Origin: Paenibacillus sp. Soil750
Lineage (GTDB): Bacteria; Bacillota; Bacilli; Paenibacillales; NBRC-103111
Direction of reading: 5' to 3'
DNA: 64,000 bases
Assembly (NCBI RefSeq): GCF_001428045.1
Contig: NZ_LMSD01000044.1
Location: 124,001 to 188,000 of the forward strand
The translations under genes were made by a program, and so were the position numbers. Below are positions 53,019 to 61,260 of the stretch, in pieces. Positions within the stretch are counted from its first letter, which is position 1, and every line of letters starts with the position of its first letter. Below the pieces are notes generated by a model. It was not told where the DNA came from, did not search any database, and saw only the letters and a program-made list of their open reading frames with translations.

Positions 53019-54368
53019 TTGGAAACAATAGCTAGGAAACAGCATGCCTTAACACCCACACCTCCCATGGGCTGGAATAGCTTTGATTGTTATGGTTGCG
53101 CGGCATCCGAGCAAGTGCTGCTCGAGAATTTGGAAGTGATGGCTGAGCGATTGAAGAACGCCGGCTATAACTATTTCGTTGTCGACAATGGTTGGTTTGC
53201 CGAATATGAAATAGAGCCGGGTCATCGCTTTCCAACAGCTAAGCATGCGCTTGATGTACGAATAGACGAATATGGCAGGTATTTACCCTCTCATTGTTAT
53301 TTTCCGAAGGGGCTGCAGCCACTGATTGATCGTACACATGAACTTGGGCTCAAATTCGGTATTCATATCATGCGTGGTATTTCCCGTAAAGCCGTCGAAG
53401 AGAACCTGCCGATATTCGGTACGCCTTATCGGGCTGCTGACATTGCCAATACGGCGGATACCTGTGTATGGTGCCATTATAACTATGGTATCGATATGGA
53501 TAAGCCTGGATCACAAGAATTTTATAACGCTTGGATCGGGCAACTCGCCGATTGGGGTGTGGATTTCATAAAAGCTGATGATATTACCGGCTTTCCTCGT
53601 GAGATCGAAGCGATTGTTAAAGCGATCGAGAAGTGCGGACGCGATATCGTACTGAGCCTTTCACCAGGGGGCCAGACGGTCCTTGAACAGATAGACACTT
53701 ATAGCCTCGCCAATATGCTGAGGACAACCAAAGATGTCTGGGACAATCAACGTGATATTGACAGGGCATTCGACAAGTGGCTGGAATTTAATGATGTTCG
53801 CCAGGAAGGCTTTTGGCTAGATATGGATATGATTCCTTTCGGGCATCTAAGTGTTTGGAGACCGGAAGAGAAACAGCAAGCGGAATCTATTGTATCTTCT
53901 CAGGAAGAGCTTTTTAGCGGAAAAGGAAGAGAACGGATGAGCGGGTTAAACCGCAGCCAAATGCTGACTTTTATTACGATGAGGGCACTTGCTGCCTCTC
54001 CCTTATTCATGGGAGGAGCACTTCCGACAACGGATGAGTTTTCGTTTGAATTGCTTACCAACCCTGATATGATTGCTTGCAATCAAAACGGCGTCATGGG
54101 AACTAGGGTTTATCATAACGAGGGGATCGAGGCATGGTCTACTCGGAAGAAGGAAAGTCTCAACGAGGGATGGATAGGTATTTTTAACCGAACTGGAGAG
54201 ATGAAGTCGGTTGAGATCACACTGCAAGAGCTCTCATTGCCGCATGCACCCGGCACTCTTTTGCGGAATATTTGGGAAGAGCCTGCAATGAACTACGACG
54301 GAACTCAAATCGAAACACAGATTGATGCGAACGGCGTATTGTATATCCATTTTATCGGGGAAAAATGA
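53019..54368 (+). CDS. GH27-type alpha-galactosidase-like glycosidase
   Basis: A 449-residue retaining glycosidase without signal peptide. PPMGWNSFDCYG opens the TIM barrel; the nucleophile is Asp187 (FIKADD, equivalent to YLKYD) and the acid/base Asp239 (RTTKDVW). ALAASPLFMGGAL and DPDMIACNQ-like segments complete the GH27 pattern. Members hydrolyse alpha-galactosides, beta-L-arabinopyranosides or N-acetylgalactosaminides. TTG 53019 is chosen because AAAGGAG lies nine bases upstream; ATG 52995 has no site. In this locus it probably acts on desulfated oligosaccharides in the cytoplasm (inference). Confidence 0.85.
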   Translation: METIARKQHALTPTPPMGWNSFDCYGCAASEQVLLENLEVMAERLKNAGYNYFVVDNGWFAEYEIEPGHRFPTAKHALDVRIDEYGRYLPSHCYFPKGLQPLIDRTHELGLKFGIHIMRGISRKAVEENLPIFGTPYRAADIANTADTCVWCHYNYGIDMDKPGSQEFYNAWIGQLADWGVDFIKADDITGFPREIEAIVKAIEKCGRDIVLSLSPGGQTVLEQIDTYSLANMLRTTKDVWDNQRDIDRAFDKWLEFNDVRQEGFWLDMDMIPFGHLSVWRPEEKQQAESIVSSQEELFSGKGRERMSGLNRSQMLTFITMRALAASPLFMGGALPTTDEFSFELLTNPDMIACNQNGVMGTRVYHNEGIEAWSTRKKESLNEGWIGIFNRTGEMKSVEITLQELSLPHAPGTLLRNIWEEPAMNYDGTQIETQIDANGVLYIHFIGEK

Positions 54369-54406
54369 GGTAGCTTTCACTTTATATAAGAAAGGAATGG
54401 ATAGGA

Positions 54407-55867
54407 ATGACCTCTGCTGCTGCACGAAACAATTGGAATATCCTAGTTATTACGTCGGATGAACATAATGCCAAAATTATGGGCTGCGCGAACCACCCGA
54501 TCATTCGTACCCCTGGTTTGGATCGACTGGCCAGCGAGGGGACGCTTTTTACGAAAGCGTATTGTGCTTATCCGATTTGTGCCCCGACCCGCCAAAGCTT
54601 TATCACTGGACAATACCCATTGGAGCATGGCCAACTCAGCAACGCGCATGTATTTGATAAACGGACTCTGACATGGGCGCATCATTTTAAGCAGCATGGG
54701 TATACGACGGCTTGTATTGGTAAAATGCATACCAATCATGAGTCGTACGAATACGGCTATGATTACAGATACAGTACAGAGCATTTTACTGAGGACATCA
54801 AAGCGCGAAGAGCATCAGATCCACCGCAATTTGATCCTGACGACAAGCTTATATTTGATGCTATGACCGATATTCGTGCTGGAGGGAAACAACCTTCACG
54901 GCTGCATGGCAAAGTAGTGAAAGATGAGTCATTGGAGACCGATGCTATTATGCTAAAAGAGGCAGTTCAGTACTTGACGGCACATCAATCTCAAAAATTT
55001 TTCCTACACGTTTCGTTTGTTCAGCCGCACTGGTATTGGAATACAAATAAGCAATTTTATTATATGTATGATCCTGCGAACATTGATTTTCCGGAGAGCG
55101 TGCCAGGTGAGTTGGAAAGCAATGCTGTTGTGTATAAAATGGCGGAGCAGGCTGGTTGGTTTCAAAATACGGAGAAGATGAACAGACTGGCGCGAGCCAG
55201 GTATTATGGCAGTATTAGCTGGATGGACCATAATGTGAATCAACTGCTGGATACGCTTGACGCGCTTAAACTTACGGAGAACACGCTGGTTGTGTATTTC
55301 TCTGATCATGGGGATATGGCTGGTGAAAAAGGGCTGTGGCTTAAAAATCAGATGTATGATTCCTCGGCTCGTATTCCGCTAATTATGCGGATGCCAGGTG
55401 TTGTTCCTGCCGGTAAAGTCAACGAAACGCTGATCAACCACGTAGATTTGTTTCCTACGCTCGCGGGTCTCACGAGTGCACTAGAGCACCTGCCGACTAC
55501 CCTATCCGGCAACGATCTGTCGGGTTCTGTGATCATCAGTGGAAGCAGAAACGAAGATCCACATGAAGAGAGAAAATTTACATTCAGTATGCAGGGGCTG
55601 CATAGCGTAGATAGTGTACCTATGCAGGTGATGGCACGTTCGGAACGATGGAAGTTCATCCAGTATAACCTTGAAGCGCCCGAGCAGCGCTATGTATTGT
55701 ACGATATGAATAATGATCCGGATGAAACGCACAATTTGGCTTATAAAGATTCGTTACAACTTGTCGTTGCGGAACATCTGCAAGCAATCAATGGGTTCCT
55801 TCGTGGATTACGAAAGCCGGTTTATAAGGTGAAGCTCAAAAAGGATGCGAATGTAATGCAGGTCTGA
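54407..55867 (+). CDS. Type I sulfatase 5
   Basis: A 486-residue sulfatase with Cys58 in CAPTRQSFITGQ, metal-binding VITSDEHN near the start and FSDHGDMAGEKGLWLKN as the second metal site. The LEHGQLSN and GKMHTNH segments line the active site. No signal peptide. It starts 38 bases after the GH27 gene and closes the locus; a terminator follows about 160 bases later. Like sulfatase 3 it has DEHN in place of DQQ, so these two may be closest in specificity. Confidence 0.9.
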   Translation: MTSAAARNNWNILVITSDEHNAKIMGCANHPIIRTPGLDRLASEGTLFTKAYCAYPICAPTRQSFITGQYPLEHGQLSNAHVFDKRTLTWAHHFKQHGYTTACIGKMHTNHESYEYGYDYRYSTEHFTEDIKARRASDPPQFDPDDKLIFDAMTDIRAGGKQPSRLHGKVVKDESLETDAIMLKEAVQYLTAHQSQKFFLHVSFVQPHWYWNTNKQFYYMYDPANIDFPESVPGELESNAVVYKMAEQAGWFQNTEKMNRLARARYYGSISWMDHNVNQLLDTLDALKLTENTLVVYFSDHGDMAGEKGLWLKNQMYDSSARIPLIMRMPGVVPAGKVNETLINHVDLFPTLAGLTSALEHLPTTLSGNDLSGSVIISGSRNEDPHEERKFTFSMQGLHSVDSVPMQVMARSERWKFIQYNLEAPEQRYVLYDMNNDPDETHNLAYKDSLQLVVAEHLQAINGFLRGLRKPVYKVKLKKDANVMQV

Positions 55868-56024
55868 TGGTTTGATATGTGGAAGTGATATTGAAAATTA
55901 ATCATGAAGGTCATAGGATGTAAGTGGTGCCGTACGATTTCCAATTACATATGGAGTTTTCATTGACCCGCTAAATTATAATCCTAATACAAATTCATTC
56001 AGCTCCTTCGGAGAACAATAATTG

Positions 56025-56060
56025 AGGGGATTGCTTCACGGCAGCCCCTTATTTGTTTAT
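56025..56060 (+). terminator. Probable terminator of the sulfatase locus
   Basis: GGGG(A)TTGC / GCA(G)CCCC stem with loop TTCACG, followed by TTATTTGTTTATT. Confidence 0.6.
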
Positions 56061-56155
56061 TACGTATCGGGCGTTTAATGACTTCTAAAGGATATTTATG
56101 ATGATTGTCGAATGGTTTAGCGAAACTATACCAATTAAAATTAGTGAGGAAGAAT

Positions 56156-56656
56156 ATGAATATAGTTCTTATAGGTATGTCTGGAGCTGGTAAGAGCACT
56201 TTAGGTGTTTTGCTTGCCAAAGCTTTAGGAATGGACTTCGTGGATACAGATATTGTTATACAACAACATGAAGGTAGGCTGTTACAAGATATAATTGATA
56301 ATGACGGTATCGAACAATTCTTGGAAATAGAAGAAAGAGCTGTTTCCGAATTGCAACTGAAAAATTGCATAATTTCTACAGGTGGAAGTGTTATATATTC
56401 AGAAAAGGCTATGAATATCCTTAAACAGAATGGTCAGATTATTTATTTACATGTCCCATATAAAGAAATTCAGAGAAGACTTATAAATGTAACAACCAGA
56501 GGCATTGTTATAATGAAGGGAAATAGTCTTAAGGATGTTTACGAGGAAAGAGTTCCTTTATACAATAAATACAGTGATATTACCCTTGATTGCTCAAATA
56601 AGAATATAGAACAATGTGTTAGCGAGATTCTAGAGAAAGTACAAGAATGTCATTGA
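56156..56656 (+). CDS. Shikimate-kinase-like P-loop kinase
   Basis: A 166-residue P-loop protein of shikimate kinase size. Walker A is GMSGAGKST (residues 7-15), the DTD of the family appears in FVDTDIVI, and the lid/adenine region RVPLYNKYSD is present. However, the shikimate-binding F-R-x-x-E is replaced by FLEIEE, and the G-G-G loop reads STGGSV. The phosphorylated substrate may therefore not be shikimate. GAGGAAG precedes ATG 56156; an upstream in-frame start at 56105 lacks a site. It stands alone, away from other aro genes. Confidence 0.8.
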   Translation: MNIVLIGMSGAGKSTLGVLLAKALGMDFVDTDIVIQQHEGRLLQDIIDNDGIEQFLEIEERAVSELQLKNCIISTGGSVIYSEKAMNILKQNGQIIYLHVPYKEIQRRLINVTTRGIVIMKGNSLKDVYEERVPLYNKYSDITLDCSNKNIEQCVSEILEKVQECH

Positions 56657-56970
56657 TTATTAAACTAAAACCAGCTAACATCTCGTCAACATTTTTCTAA
56701 ATGGCTATTTGATGCTCCAGAAAATGTAGCCGTAATCACCAAAAATAAAATCATGAAGCGAGAGAGCCCCATTTTATATGTATCTCATAACAGAGAAAAT
56801 GAGTAGAATAATTGTCTATTGATAGCACTGAAGTCGAGTGGATACTAGGGAACTCAATGTAAATTTTTTTATTTCAATTTAATGATGCCTTCCTATCTAT
56901 ATAAACTTCATGTACACTTATTGGTAGAAAGCACCTTACTTATGGAGATGGAAGGAACGGGTGGAATTTG
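56657..56970. other. Intergenic region
   Basis: No gene recognised. At 56660-56697 it contains TTAAACTAAAACCAGCTAAC and TCGTCAACATTTTTC, a sequence that recurs in diverged form at 59992-60028. Confidence 0.45.
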
Positions 56971-57750
56971 ATGAAAATGAGCGGCAATACGGTTCTTGTT
57001 ACGGGCGGGTCATCCGGCATTGGCTTCGAATTTGCAAGTCAGCTGTTGAAGCTCGGGAATACCGTTATTATCACTGGGCGGGATCAAGCGAGGCTTGATG
57101 CGACTAAGAAAAAACTACCAACGGTACATACGTTTCAGAGCGATGCGGGAGATCCTCAAGCGATTGCAGCATTGTATGCTGCAGTGGTGAAGCAATTTCC
57201 CAAGCTCAATGTCTTGATCAATAACGCAGGGTTTATGCGAAGAATAAATCTTCATGCTGCGGGTAACGACCTAGAGGATTTGAACAGCGAGATCGAAACG
57301 AACCTCAGTGGTCCGATCTGGATGGTGCAGCAATTTTTATCTCATCTGAAAACGCAAGAATCGGCTGCGATCATAAATGTCTCATCAGGCCTTGCGTTCG
57401 TGCCTCTTCCGATCTCACCCATTTATTGCGCAGCAAAGGCCGGCATTCATTCCTATACGCTTTCGCTCAGAGCACAGCTTAAAAACACCCAGGTCAAAGT
57501 ATTTGAGCTGGCTCCACCTTTGACAGAAACTCCGCTGGTGGATACATTCGATCCGGCAGATTTGACAGGTTCAAAGGCGATGCCGGTCGCTGACATGGTG
57601 AGTTATGCGATCAAAGGAATGGAGATTGACCGATACGAAATCCGGCCCGGCCAAAGCAATGCTTTAAAAATGATGAACCGGATAGCGCCGAATTTTATTT
57701 TTAGCCAGCTCAGTAAGACTGTGGACCACATGCTGGGCCAGACAAAATAG
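56971..57750 (+). CDS. Short-chain dehydrogenase/reductase (DltE-like)
   Basis: A 259-residue classical SDR. Cofactor motif TGGSSGIG (residues 11-18), NNAG at about 88-91, catalytic Ser in INVSSGLA and the Y-x-x-x-K pair in YCAAKAG. The C-terminal RPGQSNALKMMNRIAP region resembles DltE/YvdH-type oxidoreductases of Bacillus; the substrate is unknown. ATG 56971 follows GGAAGGAACGGGTGG. It is monocistronic, followed by a terminator. Confidence 0.9.
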   Translation: MKMSGNTVLVTGGSSGIGFEFASQLLKLGNTVIITGRDQARLDATKKKLPTVHTFQSDAGDPQAIAALYAAVVKQFPKLNVLINNAGFMRRINLHAAGNDLEDLNSEIETNLSGPIWMVQQFLSHLKTQESAAIINVSSGLAFVPLPISPIYCAAKAGIHSYTLSLRAQLKNTQVKVFELAPPLTETPLVDTFDPADLTGSKAMPVADMVSYAIKGMEIDRYEIRPGQSNALKMMNRIAPNFIFSQLSKTVDHMLGQTK

Positions 57751-57878
57751 TAAGTCATAGAAAGAAACGCATCTTTCAAGCTCAGCCCGCCTTCGATCCG
57801 ATAAGCATCGGCGGCTGGAGACATTCCCAGACCTAAAGCGAACTGCGTTTTTGTGGGAAAAGATAGCCATAACAATCC

Positions 57879-57910
57879 AACACCACCACAAGTTGGTTGG
57901 TGTTTTTTTT
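57879..57910 (+). terminator. Rho-independent terminator after the SDR gene
   Basis: ACACCACCA / TGGTTGGTGT stem with a one-base bulge and loop CAAGT, then TTTTTTT. Confidence 0.7.
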
Positions 57911-58234
57911 GTTAACGTCGGAGGGTTACACCAAATGGAACAGTATGATTTTGGCAATCAAGAGCCTGTCTCATGGAAGTTCAACATTTCGTCTATCTCA
58001 CGTCCCCCATTGTCGGGGACAAGAACTTTATCTTATTCCCGACGGAGAGCGGAAGGAGTACATTCCAACTGTTTAATCTAACTGGCAGTTTTCCTTCTAT
58101 AAGTCGCGAATCGTTATGATAAAATTAGCTTCTGAGGATTGTAATGTTATTTTCGAGGATTGTTTTTCTGTAAATATTAACAATTGGTTAGAAGGAACAA
58201 CAGGGAACGTGCCACAAAAACCAGGTGAGGTGCC
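57911..58234. other. Intergenic region with decayed coding sequence
   Basis: A frame ending at about 58080 (ELYLIPDGERKEYIPTV) looks like the end of a lost gene but was not recognised. At 58072-58090, TAATCTAACTGGCAG resembles the tail of the interspersed repeat without its hairpin. Confidence 0.4.
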
Positions 58235-58903
58235 TTAGCAAAAAGGCCGCAATGCGGCAATGAGTGCGTCAGTCGATGGATACCTGTCCTTATTGTTTAC
58301 GTCAAAGGGATTTAATAACACACGCCTAAGATCTCTATCGCGAATTTCCGCCTTATGGATATCCGCTAGCGTCCCGTTCATGAGGAAAGCGCATATTTTG
58401 CACACAGCCTGTAGCTCCTTATTCATGACAGCGGGACTCACAATCTCTTTGGCAATGTTGAAATCTATTACTTTGACCGTCTCAGGCTTATTGTGAAGTA
58501 TCATTACATTTTTGGGCAGCACATCATTATGGATATACCCTGTTTTGTGGAGTTGTCTAAGCCCCTTGAGGATGTTGATTGTAATCTCTACACTTAAGTC
58601 CTGATCCCGCTTATTGGTGAAGGTATTATGAAAGTCATTGCCCAAAGTCGCCCCCCGGATATACTCAGTAACCAAATAGCCTTTTTCCCCCATCTCAAAA
58701 TAATCATAATAGCGTGGCAAAAACTCACCGATCCGGTAACTCTGCATAATCCGCGCTTCGCGTCTTGCCGCCTCACGGTTGGAAGTCTCTTTGATTGCCA
58801 GCTGGCGTCCTTTCGAATCATAAGCTTTATAGACCTTGCCTAAAGCTCCTGACCCAATCAAGTTAAGATCAACTGTATATCCACCCCACATGGTTCCCAT
58901 CAT
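58235..58903 (-). CDS. Small atypical serine/threonine protein kinase
   Basis: A 222-residue kinase domain with no membrane segment or extra domain. The Gly loop GSGALGKVY (17-25), the ATP-anchoring Lys38 in AIKE and Glu49 are present. The catalytic loop reads IHNDVLPKN (Asp127, Asn132) with HND instead of HRD, and the metal motif is VIDFNIA (Asp147) with DFN instead of DFG. All strictly required residues are kept, so activity is likely, but the variant motifs resemble small Bacillus YbdM/YrzF-type kinases. AGGAGGGG precedes the ATG. Confidence 0.82.
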   Translation of the reverse strand: MMGTMWGGYTVDLNLIGSGALGKVYKAYDSKGRQLAIKETSNREAARREARIMQSYRIGEFLPRYYDYFEMGEKGYLVTEYIRGATLGNDFHNTFTNKRDQDLSVEITINILKGLRQLHKTGYIHNDVLPKNVMILHNKPETVKVIDFNIAKEIVSPAVMNKELQAVCKICAFLMNGTLADIHKAEIRDRDLRRVLLNPFDVNNKDRYPSTDALIAALRPFC

Positions 58904-59120
58904 AGCCCCTCCTATTTTTACGAGATTGATAGATTTATAGATTTATTTTATGTGGACCGTGCAAAAATTGCTTGGACATATATATCAAAAATTATAGCGG
59001 GTTAGATAACGACAACTTACGCATTAAAAACAATGTAGGTATAATTCCAATTACAATGGTAACTTTTTACTTGCTCGCTTCGTCTAATTCGTTGGAACTA
59101 AACAGTGGGAGTGATGAATT

Positions 59121-59903
59121 TTGAAAAAGTTTGTTTTAGGTCTAATTTGCGGAATTGGTTTATCCGCAACAACTGCTGTTTATGCGTCTGACACAATCCA
59201 AGCGTACTTATTTCCTGCCAAATTTGTATTTAATGGTCAAGACAAAGAATTAGATAGTGAATACACTACATTAAACTATAACGGTCGCGCGTATGTACCC
59301 ATTCGTTTTGTGGCTGAAAACATGGGTGCTCTTGTTAAATATGAAGACACCACCAAAACGGTTTCCATAGTAGACACAAATTCAATAACTTTGCGAGATA
59401 TGGGTTTAAGCGATTCAACTTCAATGGATCCAGAAATAAAGAAGATGATGGAAGAGCCAAAGCTAGTACATAAAGACGATCAATTTGAGATGAAGTTGAA
59501 CATACAAAAGAAGAAGTACAAAGTAGGCGAACCCATTCATTATTCTGCCTCGCTTACCTACATTGGCGACAGTGATTCAATATTAGTTTGGGGTCCGCAC
59601 ACTTACATAATGTTTTCTTTAACAGATGGTAAGAAAATAAAAATGGAAGGTGCAAGTACGTTGGAGCTTACAGCTACAAGGTTGTTCAAAGGAGAGATCA
59701 ATGAATACCCGTTTTTCAAGAGTGGTGGCTACTCCGTAAATGATCCCGATACAGGATTTTGGAAAGAATTTTACGCGGAAAATGATCTGTTATTGCCTGC
59801 AGGAACGTACTTAATTGCAGCCAACAGCAATTTTTCGCTCACTGAAAAGGTTGTGGACAGCCATTATCACGGTGAAGTTCACACGACAATTGTCGTTGAA
59901 TAA
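59121..59903 (+). CDS. Secreted protein with copper-amine-oxidase-like N-terminal stalk domain
   Basis: A 260-residue exported protein. The signal peptide spans residues 1-23 (VLGLICGIGLSATTAVYA). Residues 30-95 form the Cu_amine_oxidN1/stalk domain: FVFNGQDKEL, LNYNGRAYVPIRFVAENMGA, VKYEDTTKTVSI. This is a very common surface domain in Paenibacillus with no oxidase activity by itself. The C-terminal 140 residues are a beta sandwich (VGEPIHYSASLTYIGDSDS) like BsuPI-type domains. It starts with TTG, with GGGAGTGA upstream. Confidence 0.82.
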   Translation: MKKFVLGLICGIGLSATTAVYASDTIQAYLFPAKFVFNGQDKELDSEYTTLNYNGRAYVPIRFVAENMGALVKYEDTTKTVSIVDTNSITLRDMGLSDSTSMDPEIKKMMEEPKLVHKDDQFEMKLNIQKKKYKVGEPIHYSASLTYIGDSDSILVWGPHTYIMFSLTDGKKIKMEGASTLELTATRLFKGEINEYPFFKSGGYSVNDPDTGFWKEFYAENDLLLPAGTYLIAANSNFSLTEKVVDSHYHGEVHTTIVVE

Positions 59904-59934
59904 GGCGATTAAAGCTATCGCATCCCAAACGTTG

Positions 59935-60010
59935 AACTAACGGGACACGATAACACAATAATAATAGGCTACCGACATGCTCGGTAGCCTATTAAAGTAA
60001 ACCAGCTAAT
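59935..60010. repeat. Interspersed hairpin repeat, copy 8
   Basis: Left arm AACTAACGGGACACGATAAC, perfect 12-base stem AATAGGCTACCG / CGGTAGCCTATT, then AAAGTAAACCAGCTAATAAC in place of the usual tail. Confidence 0.75.
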
Positions 60011-60131
60011 AACTTGTCAAGATTTTTCAATAGAAAATGGAGAAGATGGTGCTATACTAATTACTGAGTATGCCAAATAACCCTCCAAAATTGCTTTGGA
60101 AAGTTTTTCATTGATTTCGTTTGATTTCCAA

Positions 60132-60431
60132 TCAAATCAACTCAAGGTATGCTTCTTTTCGTTTAAGTATGGCAAACATCCAATGTAGTAACTTGTTCAC
60201 ACATGCGACCATCGCTACTTTGTGAGGTTTTCCTTCGGCCATTTTTTGTCGTAAAAAGCTTTGAGCTTCTTACTCCCAGTACGCCTCAGCCCGCATAGCA
60301 CAACCATGTACAAGGCGTGTCTGAGTCTGCTGGAGCCACGTTTTGTGATCCTGTTAATCGTAGCTGTAAACTTTCCCGAGATGGCTCTGACTTTCTCCTT
60401 TTGCAATATCCAGACCTATTACTGGATTCAT
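60132..60431 (-). pseudogene. IS110-family element with internal deletion
   Basis: On the minus strand, GGAGGGATCGAAG precedes ATG 60431 and MNPVIGLDIAKGESQ, the true N-terminus of an IS110 transposase. The sequence then jumps directly to the C-terminal domain, SGKFTATINRITKRGSSRLR and HALYMVVLCGL, shifts frame at an A-run near AFYDKK, and ends KVAMVACVNKLLHWMFAILK to TGA at 60132. About 300 residues are missing between the two parts. The upstream end of the element probably extends to about 60590. Confidence 0.78.
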
Positions 60432-60639
60432 TCTTCGATCCCTCCTAAAACTGAATTTACCGGTAGCTCCTAGTCCTTCTTGCAGTGTCATAGCTTCGCT
60501 TGTTATTCGAGATCGATGTCTCAACCAGCCTTAAACATGTTTCTACAAGTAGGGGGTGAACAGTTTACATCACGGGATCACGGTCCCACGGGCAGAGACG
60601 TTCGACACCGGCTACCGTTACTAAACCTCTAAAACACAA

Positions 60640-60688
60640 AAGAGGTCAACCAGTAAAAACTGGTTAACCTCTTAATACGAACGGGCAG
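60640..60688. repeat. Interspersed hairpin repeat, copy 9
   Basis: Stem AAGAGGTCAACCAGT / ACTGGTTAACCTCTT with loop AAAA and one mismatch, tail AATACGAACGGGCAG. The stem sequence differs from the family but the tail is conserved. Confidence 0.65.
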
Positions 60689-60743
60689 TCAATTTCCAAT
60701 ATGTGGTAAAACAAGGGCAAAGGCTTAGGGGAGGCGTTTAATC

Positions 60744-60970
60744 TTGAAATTAGCTAAATTATCTCTTTTAAGTGGACTCATTGTTACTATAATTATTTCT
60801 TCACTACTATTGTTACAAGTGGCTCACTGATATCAGGTGACCGCCAACGATCTAATGATAATACAGAAACCACATATGATAAAAAACAAAGGGACAGTAT
60901 CTCGATAGCATGTTTTCTTGCAGCTATCCCGATTTTACTTCTTTGGGGATATCTTAAATATTTTAAATGA
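60744..60970 (+). pseudogene. Small two-helix membrane protein broken by a frameshift
   Basis: TTG 60744 (GGGAGGCG upstream) opens MKLAKLSLLSGLIVTIIISS, a membrane segment, and stops at 60830. The neighbouring frame runs on from about 60803: GSLISGDRQRSNDNTETTYD, then DSISIACFLAAIPILLLWGY and a stop at 60970. A one-base change near 60800-60815 would give one protein of about 75 residues with two membrane helices. The family was not recognised. Confidence 0.5.
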
Positions 60971-61036
60971 AAAATCGATTTAGCTAATGTCGTTGTACTA
61001 GCCCTAGTTAGGATTTCAATGGTAAATACTGGAACC

Positions 61037-61105
61037 TATAGTTAAATCACGACATGACGTCTGCCGGCATAGATCGGCAGCCACGTTATGCTAACTGGCA
61101 ATAGA
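61037..61105. repeat. Interspersed hairpin repeat, copy 10
   Basis: CTGCCGGCATAGATCGGCAG with flanking ACGT pairs, tail TATGCTAACTGGCAATAGAG. Confidence 0.75.
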
Positions 61106-61260
61106 GCGTGGCGGAAGACTACCTGCAGCGAACCCCTCAAATAATAAAATTTCTTTATCCCAAAATTCAAAGGTATCTTTACAGGTTTCTTTTAAACTAA
61201 CACCAGCTCCAGAACTGCATACCTCCCAAAATTCTTTTTTTCAGAGTCGAATTTTTAGAT

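Noticed and set aside
57603..57875. Minus-strand frame reading FALGLGMSPAADAYRIEGGL
   Set aside because: Looks protein-like after 57751, but most of the frame is antisense to the SDR gene and no start signal was found.
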